From Thelonectria olida (lineage: Eukaryota; Ascomycota; Sordariomycetes; Hypocreales; Nectriaceae): a stretch of 64,000 nucleotides of DNA. The notes under the pieces are model-generated. The model was not told where the DNA came from, did no database searches, and saw only the letters and a list, made by a program, of their open reading frames with translations. Shown piece after piece: positions 48,113 to 58,546 of the stretch (the stretch's first letter is position 1; each line of letters starts with the position of its first letter). The DNA is taken from the NCBI GenBank assembly GCA_020736575.1, contig JAGPYM010000026.1, positions 434,001 to 498,000 on the forward strand, in the 5' to 3' direction. The translations under genes and the position numbers were made by a program.

Positions 48113-48390
48113 AGATAGAGGAGTACAACATAAAGGACAACGGCGTTGGTGGAATTTTGTAGATTTCTTTCTTCTTCTCCTTTTGTAATGGTATTTCTGT
48201 TCCGTAGCCAAGACTCACGTTGAATTTACACAATGCAAATATATTTAGCAAGTTTCAAGGTAAAAAGCCATCAGCTTCTAATCATCTAACGCCTGGTCCA
48301 TGCAACATTACGCCGACCGTATATATGTATCCATAAGTCGAGATAGCTGACCATGCCATTGGAACCAACATTGCTTGCTCTTCACATCTG

Positions 48391-50976
48391 TCACACAGAG
48401 TATCCCATCATGGATTGATCCGGGAAGAGAATAATGTTGGCCAGCCGCACCACCTCTGCTTCTGCGTGAGAAGTCGACGACGCGCTCGTCAAGCTCTTCG
48501 TCTCGGCCTCGGGCTCCATTTCCGTGTCCCCATCCTTGGATTTGGCTCTATCACTTGGCGGAGTGCCAGCTCGAGTCCCTGCCACCTCCCACGGTGCCAG
48601 ACCCATGGCCTGCAGAGCAGCAGGGCCGCCAGTCTCTGCAATTTCCTTTTCTCCAGGTCTCGTCTCAGAGTCTTCTAGCACGTTTCCTCGACCGGTCGAG
48701 TCAAAATCCGGGCCTGGGTGGCCGCGCTGAAATGCCTTCCTCTGGCGAGCTAGATATAGAGCGTTGGTTTGGGTCAACGGGGCAGCCGGGACGTAGATGA
48801 GCATGCTAACTTTGTCGTTGTCATGGCTGGGTGTCTTCATGCCGTATCTATTACTGGAGAGATAATACGGAAGGTCTGGATGCCAAAAGATGTAGTCGCC
48901 AGGCTGCAACGTCGGAAGCGTGATCATGCTTCCGCGCAAATTGAGATGAGGGTGCCAGTGCTCCGTAATTCTCTGTGCGTGACCAGGAACCGCGCCATGG
49001 ATAATCGAGTCGGGGTCTCGTTCGAGTTTCCAGTTTTCGGGGGCAAGGTAGGCCTCCCACTCTGAGCCACTGCGGGTTTCCGGCATTGGAGTCCGCGTGC
49101 TGAAAAAGGGCCTCAAGAGGTAATAAGCCGTTGCAAGCTTGGGTGACGGTAGCAGCCGAACCATGCCAGGTTCGACCGTGGAGAGTGCCATGACACCCTG
49201 GAACATTCGAAAAATCGTGCAGGCGCCGTATCCATTGTAGAGATCCATCGTGGCAGAAGCTCGACTTGCGCATTCCCACGGGTCGTGATCCTCCCAGCGG
49301 CCATGGAAAACGTGGTTGTAAGTGCCAGCGTGTTGGTAGCCATCAGGCTCCCAACGTTCTAATGAGCCATTGTCGACCTGGGCAATGATGCCCGCAGATG
49401 ACTCGAGCGCACTGATCCAGTCGTCTGCAGATTGCGGGGGTTCAAGAGGGGGAACGTTGAGATCGTGCGACTTTGTCTCGCCGCCGCCGTGTACCCGCAA
49501 CCGATCAACATAGGTGATAGGCAGCCGAGTTACCAAACGGTCGTCCGGCGTCGTTTCCCAGAGATTCATCATGAACCGCTGCGCACTGAGGACGTTAGGG
49601 TGAGCACGAGCGCGGACCTGCGCTGGAGTCCAAAAGAAGTCGAAACAAGCAGGATCATGCTTCTGTGCCTTGATGTGACTCTTGCTGTTGAGATATTGGA
49701 TCGTCTCACGTACAGCGACGTCGGCATCATGCTTGGGCACCACCTTACGAAGTACGCCAACACCATAGCGTCGCAGGTCACGGCCGAAACGGGCGGTCTG
49801 CGCTGCATCATCGATGTCGGCATATTCGATAGACGGAATCAGGTGGGCACCGAGAGACTCTATGTGGTCGACCTCGGCGCGAAGAGCGTGCAGTAAACGA
49901 GTCCAACTGGCCTCAAGTTCCGCTTCGTGACCGCGGATCAGGTTGCGCTTAATTCGAATGAAGCGCGATGGCAATGGTACAGGTTCGGGGCCCCAGAAGG
50001 AAAGAACGGGGGAGTCCTTGTCGACAGCGGCGGCGGTGGCAGCGGCTGTCATATTGGCCGACGCGGAGCCTGACGAAGCCTTTGAGAATCCTTCGACGCC
50101 ATTAGCGGGGGTGTTGTTTGGTGTCTTGATGAGCGGCGACGACGTGGACGATGCAGCGGATGAAGCAGCAACTGAGCTTTGAGCTATCGTTGACAGCTTG
50201 GCGATGTCAGCAGCCATTGGCGCATCTTCAGTGGTCATGGCTGCTGTTGTTTGTGGGGGAGTTGATGCTGCCCGCGCTGCTGCGACCTGGGAGGAAGCGA
50301 TTGCCGCCGCGACAGCAGCCGCCAGAGTCTTTGTCGAAGATGAAGCGGAGGCCGAGTGAGTTGGCCGATGGCGACTTTTGGTGATTCTTCCACTCTGTGT
50401 CTGCGCCGTTATTGTGTGCGATCGCGTGTGTTGCGCCGTCACCGGTGTTTTCGTCGTAGTGAGGAGAGTCGTGGTGGAAGTGAGCGTGACTTGTGTGGAT
50501 GAAGTGCTGCCATGATGGTACGAGGGCGGGTTGCCATTATTATCCGGAAGGGTTGGCACCGTTGGGTTCTGGAGGGAAACTGCGCTCCTGCCCTGTCGGG
50601 CCACATCGGCCCTCGTCTCTTTGGGAAAGACGCACCCTCCTCTGTTGCGACTTCCACCATCTGACACTGAGGCCGCCGCTGATGTCAAAGAAGTCGGCAG
50701 GGACACATTTGCTCCGTCAGTTGCTGCTGTCATTGCTTCTTCTGTCAGTGGCTCCGAGGTCACGCCCTCCATTTCATCCGCACCGAGATTCTGACTTCCT
50801 CCTCCACCATCTCCCCCCAAAACATCTTCCAAACCATGGCTGTGTCCTGCCACCGCTGCTGCTGTTGCTGCCGCTACACTAATTGCAGATGCCAAACCCC
50901 GCGCTCCTTCGAGTATTGCGGGAGGCGGGGCATCCTCCTCGGGCTGTGGGGGTAGGTCAACTGACGACGTCGCCAT
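48391..50976 (-). CDS. DUF1479/YbiU (GIG1-like) putative Fe(II)/2OG-type oxygenase
   Basis: A single exon of 861 residues. The first 330 residues are low-complexity Ala/Ser/Thr-rich and probably disordered; the rest (from about LSFWGPEPVPLPSRFIRIK) is the DUF1479 domain, including LVTRLPITYVDRLRVHGGGE, LYNGYGACTIFRMFQGVMAL and ITEHWHPHLNLRGSMI, followed by PGDYIFWHPDLPY. DUF1479 includes Escherichia coli YbiU and Candida GIG1 and has a double-stranded beta-helix fold with likely His/Asp iron ligands. Its substrate is not established. It ends 278 bp from the NRPS stop, tail-to-tail, so they may overlap in their 3' UTRs. The long N-terminal extension is unlike the 450-residue family core and may be a wrong start or a regulatory tail. 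It is on the same strand as choline oxidase. Confidence 0.78.
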   Translation of the reverse strand: MATSSVDLPPQPEEDAPPPAILEGARGLASAISVAAATAAAVAGHSHGLEDVLGGDGGGGSQNLGADEMEGVTSEPLTEEAMTAATDGANVSLPTSLTSAAASVSDGGSRNRGGCVFPKETRADVARQGRSAVSLQNPTVPTLPDNNGNPPSYHHGSTSSTQVTLTSTTTLLTTTKTPVTAQHTRSHTITAQTQSGRITKSRHRPTHSASASSSTKTLAAAVAAAIASSQVAAARAASTPPQTTAAMTTEDAPMAADIAKLSTIAQSSVAASSAASSTSSPLIKTPNNTPANGVEGFSKASSGSASANMTAAATAAAVDKDSPVLSFWGPEPVPLPSRFIRIKRNLIRGHEAELEASWTRLLHALRAEVDHIESLGAHLIPSIEYADIDDAAQTARFGRDLRRYGVGVLRKVVPKHDADVAVRETIQYLNSKSHIKAQKHDPACFDFFWTPAQVRARAHPNVLSAQRFMMNLWETTPDDRLVTRLPITYVDRLRVHGGGETKSHDLNVPPLEPPQSADDWISALESSAGIIAQVDNGSLERWEPDGYQHAGTYNHVFHGRWEDHDPWECASRASATMDLYNGYGACTIFRMFQGVMALSTVEPGMVRLLPSPKLATAYYLLRPFFSTRTPMPETRSGSEWEAYLAPENWKLERDPDSIIHGAVPGHAQRITEHWHPHLNLRGSMITLPTLQPGDYIFWHPDLPYYLSSNRYGMKTPSHDNDKVSMLIYVPAAPLTQTNALYLARQRKAFQRGHPGPDFDSTGRGNVLEDSETRPGEKEIAETGGPAALQAMGLAPWEVAGTRAGTPPSDRAKSKDGDTEMEPEAETKSLTSASSTSHAEAEVVRLANIILFPDQSMMGYSV

Positions 50977-52506
50977 GCTTCCTCGTCTGTTTCTGTTTCT
51001 TGTTCTGCAGCTGTTCCTGTGCTAGTCTCTCCGGCGTTGTGCGGCGGTTGCTCGAGCCCTGGAGGAAGCTATCGCTGATGGTTTCATCCCAGGACTATCT
51101 CAAGGTCCTGAAAATTGGGGTAGTGAAAGTGCCGGGAAAAAGAAAAAAAATGCTGCAACGGATCTGTCAGTTGTATAATCGATCACGTCCTGAAGTCGTG
51201 TGCAGCGGAGGCCAGTGGATGATATTGACCAGCTTTTAGACAACCCCTTGGGTACCTTTCGACTCCGAGAATGGACACGTCCCAACCAGGTGGATGACTG
51301 CTTAGATTGGCAAACGGTTGGCCGGACCGGGCTTTTAAGACATCCCCTTTCGCCCTCACTCGAACACGATTCTCGGATCTAGACACACGCGGCCCCCGTC
51401 AGTCGTCAGTCGGTCGTGGGTAATCAACGGGACGGCGAAGTATGTGGATCTTTCAGCAGCTGTCGGCCCTCACATCCGTCAGTTCAACGCCTTGGTCCTC
51501 GACGTTCCGCCCCGAAATTCCCGGTAACCCCCGCACAACTTCATACAAGGGCGCCCCCACAATCGTCCCCTCCACAATCCTTGTGCCTGCCATGTGCCAG
51601 GGTGAACGGCTGTCCGGGCCATGGCCCATCCAAGATGGCCCGCGAGTTCAGCCTGTCTCGATCGACGAACCAGAGCGTTTCTCATGTCATCGCCACTGCT
51701 CCGGGCCTGCTATGCGTGAGGCAAACAAGCATATGGACCGATCTGTTGCAAGATGGCCCATCAAGGGCTCAATTTTATCGTCGAGCTATCCACTCTTTCG
51801 GTCTATCTTTGATCGATTTTCCGACTTGCACTCAATCTTCCGAATAGGCCGCACACCAGACAGGGGCATCAAGCGGATCGCGGATGCATGCAAATCTACA
51901 CCCTTCATTCACCCTTGACCTTCTCCCAACCTTCACGATGAAGCCGCCCATCCACGTCTGGAATTACGGGGTCTCGATCCTGGCATCTTATCAACATAAC
52001 GAACCTTCTTCAAGTCAAGATCCACACATAGCGCGATGAAAAGTTCCTTGCTCTATTCAAAACCGACATCTCTCTTTCTTAACTTCTTCTCCCAGCGGAG
52101 CCTCGTTCATTGCGTTCCGGGCGACGTTCCCCGATTATATATCTGGTGATCGGCCCGTCACCCCATCCCCAGTCTCGCAAGGAGGCTGACGGCAACACTC
52201 ACCATGAAACCAACAAGCTAAACCCCTGTCACATCTGACCCTCCACGTTCGATGTTCAGCTTCACAAGATGCAAAAATTTAACCAGATTAGCCTCAACAT
52301 CACGTTCAGGCCATGAGTGTCATCTTCGGTTGATTTGAGTCGCATTTAACTTTGAAATCGGTATCTCGCTTTATTTATTCAAATCATACCATCATACGGT
52401 CGTCCGCGCTCGTTCATAAGGGTCGACGCGGCAATAAGTTTATGTTACATCACAGGGCCTCAAGCCTAAATCGGGCTGATAGGCCCAACTACTCCCTCCC
52501 CAACAT
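50977..52506. other. Intergenic region, DUF1479 gene / choline oxidase gene
   Basis: About 1.5 kb between two minus-strand genes. It should hold the DUF1479 promoter and the choline oxidase 3' end. ORFs at 51416-51847 and 51442-51918 have no domain content. I see no repeat or RNA gene. Confidence 0.5.
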
Positions 52507-54141
52507 TTACAGGCGGGATCGGTTCTCGAGCTTCCATCCCTGGTCCTGGGCGATGAGCTCGGCAGCGCGCTCACCGGCAGCGAGCACAGTCACCATGGGG
52601 TTGACGGTAGGCATTTCGGGGAAGATACCGGCGTCAACGATGCGCAGCTTGCTAATGCCACGGACCTTGAGCTCGGGGTCCACCACAGCCATGGGGTCGC
52701 TGTTGATATCACCCATCTTAGTAGTTCCAGCAGGATGGTAGACGGTGTGAGCGGCGCGTCGGGCGTACTCGCTGATCTCCTCGTCGGTCTGGACCTTGGG
52801 ACCAGGGGCGACCTCGCTCTTGAGCCAGTCCTTGAATGGGGACTGCTGGGCAATCTTTCGCGCAGCCTTGATACCGGCAACCAGCGTGGCGGCATCGTAA
52901 CCTTCGGGGTCGGTGAAGTAGCGGAAGTCGAGAGCAGGCTTGACCTGGGGGTCGTTGGAAGTGAGGTAGATGCGGCCGCGGGAGCGGGGACGGGGGATGT
53001 TGGGAGTCATGCAGAAGGCATAGCGTTCGGGGATGGTGGGGTATCCAAGTCGCTCGGTGTTGAGCGTAAAGGGGATCTGGTAGCAGTGCATCATGATGTC
53101 AACAGCGTCACCATCGTTACCCGCGGCGTTAGGGGGCTCATAGCGGAGGAACACGGCGGCGTCCGAGTCCATGGTGGTTTGGTTGGCAGGGACGGGCTTC
53201 TTCAAGTCCCACATGATGATGGTCTCGGGGTGATCGAGAAGGTTCTCACCGACACCGGGGATATCCTTGACGACGGGAATGTTCAGGTTCTCAAGCTGGG
53301 CACGGGGGCCAATGCCGGAGTTGAGGAGCAGACGGGGAGTGTCGACGGCACCGGCAGAGAGGATGGTCTCCTTGCGAGCCTTGAGAGTGTAGGTTTGGCC
53401 ACTCCTGAGAGTGACAACGACGCCAGCGGCCTCGTCATTCTCAACAAGAAGCTTGGCAACATGGGCTTCAGTAAGGACAGTCAGGTTGGGTCGTCGCTCG
53501 TCACCTCGCAGGATGGGGTGGATGTAAGCGACAGAGGCGCTGCTACGACGACCGGTGTCAGGGTTGTATGATACAGACAAGAAGCCAGCACACTCGGTAA
53601 GCTTGCCCTTCTCAATGATCTCGTGGTTGAAGTCGGTGACGGCTGGGATGCCCATGGCATCAGAGCAAGACTTGACCCAGTCCTTGCACAGCTGGTTGCG
53701 GTGGCGGGCGTGGACGGGTTGAATGGAGTTGCGCAAGTTGTCGCAGTGGCGCATCATAGTCTTCCAGTCCCAGCCAGTGCAGCCCTGGGCGACCCAGCGG
53801 TCCATATCATGCTCGAAAGGGCGGAAGGAGATGAGGGTGTTGTGAGAGGAGCATCCGCCGAGAACCTTTGCGCGAGAATGGCGGATGTGGCTGTTTCCAT
53901 TGGGCTGCTCGGTGGTACCATAATCATAGTCGAGGGCGCCTCCGAGCAAGCTGAGCCATTCGCGCAGGTTCAGGACGTTGTTGAGGTCATAATCGGAGGG
54001 GCCAGCCTCGATAAGCAGGACCTTGGTCTCGGGGAGGTAGGTGGACAGGCGAGAAGCCACGACGCAGCCAGCGGTACCACCGCCTACGATGATGTAGTCG
54101 TAGGCATCGGTGGGGTTGGCGGGGAGGTAGGGAGTGGTCAT
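52507..54141 (-). CDS. choA: Choline oxidase (GMC flavoenzyme) with C-terminal SRL
   Basis: A single exon of 544 residues starting MTTPYLPANP. The FAD-binding GGGTAG lies at about 20-25, then KVLGGCSSHN, where His100 aligns with the histidine that binds FAD covalently in bacterial choline oxidase, SSASVAYIHPI in the middle, and catalytic candidates His469 (HTVYHPAGT) and Asn514 (TVNPMVTV). The similarity to choline oxidase is close throughout. It oxidises choline to glycine betaine (via the aldehyde), using O2 and making H2O2. The protein ends NRSRL, with SRL a peroxisomal PTS1-type tripeptide. It is divergent to a betaine aldehyde dehydrogenase gene, 4.4 kb away. An in-frame ATG at 54195 would add 18 residues; I prefer 54141 because the GMC fold begins close to it. 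Dehydrogenase activity is the alternative. Confidence 0.93.
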   Translation of the reverse strand: MTTPYLPANPTDAYDYIIVGGGTAGCVVASRLSTYLPETKVLLIEAGPSDYDLNNVLNLREWLSLLGGALDYDYGTTEQPNGNSHIRHSRAKVLGGCSSHNTLISFRPFEHDMDRWVAQGCTGWDWKTMMRHCDNLRNSIQPVHARHRNQLCKDWVKSCSDAMGIPAVTDFNHEIIEKGKLTECAGFLSVSYNPDTGRRSSASVAYIHPILRGDERRPNLTVLTEAHVAKLLVENDEAAGVVVTLRSGQTYTLKARKETILSAGAVDTPRLLLNSGIGPRAQLENLNIPVVKDIPGVGENLLDHPETIIMWDLKKPVPANQTTMDSDAAVFLRYEPPNAAGNDGDAVDIMMHCYQIPFTLNTERLGYPTIPERYAFCMTPNIPRPRSRGRIYLTSNDPQVKPALDFRYFTDPEGYDAATLVAGIKAARKIAQQSPFKDWLKSEVAPGPKVQTDEEISEYARRAAHTVYHPAGTTKMGDINSDPMAVVDPELKVRGISKLRIVDAGIFPEMPTVNPMVTVLAAGERAAELIAQDQGWKLENRSRL

Positions 54142-57100
54142 GATGACTGAATTGAGAAGCAATTGACGGGGTATAGATGGGTATGAGGAGGCCAATGCTT
54201 CGCAGAAGACCAGTCTGACTGATGAGCACAGTCAAAAAGATTTGAGAAGAGGATGAGTGAGATGAAGAGGAGGAATACGAGTCAGGATGAAGGCTGAACG
54301 GAGTGTTATGAATGAAAGAAAACGGAGAGCAGCGGCACAAGGTGGGGGATCCGCCCCGACGATGGATCAGCAGCTTTGAAGCTCTGGCAGGGATGGGATG
54401 GAGTTGGAGAAGGATTCGAGGAGAAAGCAGTACAGTGCGAGAACGACTAGGTACCTTGCAGCTACTAGCCTGGGCTAGTTCGATTCCGAGGAAGCATGAG
54501 GGAAGGGAAAAGATGGGTGTGTGGGTGTGCAAGACTAGTCATGATGGCGGGTGGAGCATGACGACCAGGCAAAGAAATGGCCAGCGGCGGGAGCCAACGT
54601 GTGTGCACCGTCGAAGGATGCTGAGGAAGATTCTCACCGACATTCACCTGCTACGGCACCGAGATTGGTGGTGATGGTGTTGAGAATGACTGCGGAAGAG
54701 CATCGATTGGGCAAGTGGGTAAGTGTATACTCGTCAAGTCGGAGACGAAATGGCCCAATGGCCGAGAAGCTGGTGCTCATAGATGCTTGCTATCTAGACT
54801 AACAAGGGGACGTGACAGCTGACCGGCGAAAGATGCCGTCCAAGTCCGGATTTCTCCCTGGAGAAGTCGAGGGTCATTTCGAAACCAATTACAGGATACA
54901 GATACAAGGTCGATCAACCGAACACCACTCTCCTCTTCTTACAGGGTGCGAAGCACGGCAACGAAAGTCGTACGGTTTTACGGCAGGGGGGATCCACGGT
55001 GGGCGCCGTCTCTGGCTGTCTCTCGGCGCTCGGGCATGGCCGTGACCGTCTGTCGTGCTCCCGTCGCCGTGTCCCTCGCCGCCGTTGCCGCGCGGTCGTC
55101 GAGCATCCACACTGTGTCCACCAGGAGCCGGCTTCACCGTGGACCGACCAACCACCCACCGTCAGTCTTTTCGCGCGTGCGTCTCCTTAACGTTTTGTTT
55201 CGCATAATGGTCCTGTGGGGGCGAGGCGCAGACCTTTTTCCTTTTGTCGTTGGTCTCTCCTGTCAGACATTGTCCTCGCGACGGCCGTAACAGGTAACCC
55301 ACACAGACACGGGGAAATATGCCCAGACGGGACAGTTCAAGATTGTCTGTTGCCCGGTTGGGTTAGAGGAAAGATTACCGTACAGCGAGTATTGCCTCGT
55401 TTCTAACCGAACAGCTGACAATGTCAGGCCTCTGGGAAGTTGAGATAGGCGATGATACCTCTTTATGGAAAAAATAAGAGTTGATTCCTTGTCTATTTCC
55501 TTCATCACGGGCCACCGCAAGTCCACGACGACGCGCATTCATCTCATTTCAGTTCGAACCCAGAGCTCTGCCCGCGGATGGAGTCAAGTCAGCTAACAGG
55601 GGACGTCGGGGCCAATGACGTAGATTGGCCCCCCTCCTCCGCGGGGCTGGGTGCCGGAAATCGAGAAGCGTTCCACCTGAATTCAATTCGAATCGCCGGC
55701 GGGCGTCAGAGGATGAAAGCAAACCAAGAAGGGTTGTCAGACGGATACATGTGCCGCTACGGATTGGAGCTACAACACCTAGGTACCTAGTCATTGGCTA
55801 ATACCCTACCTGCGGTTTGTGGTGAGCAAAACGTAAAGAAAAAAAAATTGGTTGAGTTGGCAATCGAGGATCGGAATTGACGAATTGGAGGCCGAGATCT
55901 CGTCTCACCCGGCGCCAAGGCCAAGGGTCCCAGTGCGAGTTGCATGACAGCGCAGTACTGTCCAGCTCAGTGGTTCACTTGAGTTGCCGCTGCAGGGACA
56001 AGCCAGTCAACTCATACCTGCTCGAACTGCCGAAGTCTGAACCGGTCCGGTGGTTAGCAATCGATTGAGGAGGGAGAAACGGAGAAACTGTTCCTTCGTT
56101 GGTCTTCTATTTTTCGTTGCTTTTTTGATCTGGATTCGAATCCTCCCGTCCTCGAAAGCGGCGTTTTGAGGCTCAAACCACACAGTGTCCTTGAGGTTGG
56201 GTTGGGTTGGGACAAGACCGGCGACGCTTTCTTCTCTGAGATAGTTTATAAAAAATCAGCTCATTTCTACTTGGATGAAACATTCTTTTCGTACTATGCT
56301 TGACAGGTCAGTTCGGCATTTTCCTATCTTCATAGTACAGCATTTGCCATTGAGCTGTTGCAGTGTAAAGAGGCAACTCAATTGTTGAGCTGTGTGGACC
56401 TTAAATGACGTGGGGCCCCACCATAACTCGGCCATGCCATCTTTTCGCAGATCTCGACGTCGGCTGTGAAAACCATTGCCATTCTACAAGAGATAAAGTG
56501 TGGAAGAATCGGCAGGACGAGCAAGATTCTATTCGTTTCAATAAATTTAAGTACGGTCCAGCTTTGAAAATAGAGCGCTTGTCAGTCGACCGTGGTTGTG
56601 GTCGTGGCCAAATCTTCTCTCGTAACGTGCCCGTCCCCCACCTACATGGGGAGTCATGATGGACTATGACGGTGTTGGGGATAGAGAGCAGCGGATTTAT
56701 CCGAGAAACATAGCGCAAGGAGAGCTCCACGGTTTTAAAACAATTTGGAAATAGTTGGTCAAGGGGATTTCGCGGCTTCCCAGACGTCCAAAAGAAGACT
56801 ACGTTCCGAGCGCCATGGCATATATATCAGTATTTAGATCTACATAAGCGCAACCGAGATCCAGCCACAACCACTCAGATTTGAGACGAAAGTGTATGCT
56901 CGAGCCATTCCTTGCTTTAACAGGATGTCTTTGTATGGAGAGGTTACTTGTTCTTTCTATAACCTACCGGGATAGGTACAGCCTCCCATCAGTAACGACA
57001 GATATATTTCCTTCCATCCTACTAGGACTCTACAAGTGGAACTTACCTATGAAGTCATACTTCCATCCAATCAGCCTTGGTCTGTATTACAAGACTACTA

Positions 57101-58546
57101 CTAGCCACGAATATATACTATTGTAGACAGGTACGCAGACAGCCACCTGGATGACAAGTCCGTGACCATGTTTGGTGCTAGCCAGACCCAGGAAGGGAAG
57201 AGCGTGCTCATGACTTGATTGACCCCAGCTTGTCTAGCTATCAACTCCGACTTGATTAGGAAAGCAGACACGAGGCCTCATATCAACTTCAACTGCTCTA
57301 TTGTCCCAAAGTTGCCTTGATTGCAGTTGTTGTGGGAATCAGGCACGTCTCCCCGGTGAATGGTGCCCCATGCATCTCCACCATCCCGAATCACTAACTC
57401 AAGCTACGCCCTGTACCTTACCCGCTCTTTCCCTTCAGAAATGCCCCATGGCCTGACAATTGGGCGTCTGACGTCGTTCCCCCACTCTAGCTTTCCGGGC
57501 CGGCCTTATTCTTCGTTTTTCTTTTTTGGTACGTAGCCTTTTAACGCTGAAGGTATCGAGACGGAGGGATGGGGGGCGCCAGGCAGACCAAGAGGGTGTT
57601 GTGGGACACAGTGTGAGCGGTACATGGGGAATACATGGCGCGGTTACGACGCCGCTGTCTCCGTCTCCGTAAGTTTTTTTTTCTTCACGTTTTCTGTCGG
57701 CTTTGCCAGATTGAGTATGTGATCGGCGCTCATCGCGGTCGTGTAAGTGAAGTATTTTCGCAAGGTGGTTGTTGTTGCCATAGGGAATCAATGCAATCAT
57801 ATCAATTTCATTTGACCGAGGTACCTACACTTGCTGTATCAATACCATTCAATCAATTGTCGAGCGTCTCGTATATCGTGGGTTGGATACGTTGATTCCT
57901 CGCTTTCGAAGCTACTGTTCTAGCTTCGGTCTTCACCCCTTCTTGAGCGTAATGGAAGTTTACAGCAATTGACGTCGCCATTTCCTTGTTTTCCCTCTAC
58001 GCGCTCAACTCCGGATCGTTCATCATATGCCTGGTTTCGTGGAGGTTGGTCCATACGTAGCTCAAACTTTTTTTCTCATATCCTTGTCCTGAATCTCACA
58101 TCAAATTGATCCAATGATGCATCTCGCTTTTTGGTGCCGCCGCCCGCCGCCATCGAGAAAATAGTTAAAGGCTGCATCTGCATCTCGCCCACCGGATCGC
58201 GTTGCCTTTCCCGATCTGATCTAGGCTACAAGCGGCCTTCCTATCTTGGGAAGGTCCCTTTTTCTTGACGCAACTTATGTAATCGCCCATGTGCCGTGTC
58301 CGCGTGGAAGAACCCAATTCGGACTGTGCGAGGGTGTATGGAGCGCTGTGTCCGGCTCAAGAGCCCCTCCGCCGTCCATCGTCATCGCTGGGAGGGAGCA
58401 GAGCTACTTTACTTTACTTCGTTGAGCGGCTTCTCTTTTTGATTTACCATCCAAAAAAGAGTCTTTGGCCTTGCTTCCTATCAAGTCAATTTCCCATTCA
58501 TCCTTTTTCCTTTTTGCTTCCGTCAATCACTCGCAATTCCTCCATC
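54142..58546. other. 4.4-kb divergent region, choA / badA
   Basis: It separates two betaine-pathway genes transcribed away from each other. I see no supported gene; ORFs here are short, with no domains. It may be a bidirectional promoter with long leaders. A pyrimidine-rich stretch before 58547 fits the badA leader. Confidence 0.5.

Noticed and set aside
52735..53571. 278-codon plus-strand ORF opposite choline oxidase
   Set aside because: Antisense shadow of a strongly conserved GMC gene, no independent support.
55541..55570. Possible tRNA B-box (GGTTCGAACT on the minus strand)
   Set aside because: No A-box or acceptor-stem pairing found at the right distance.
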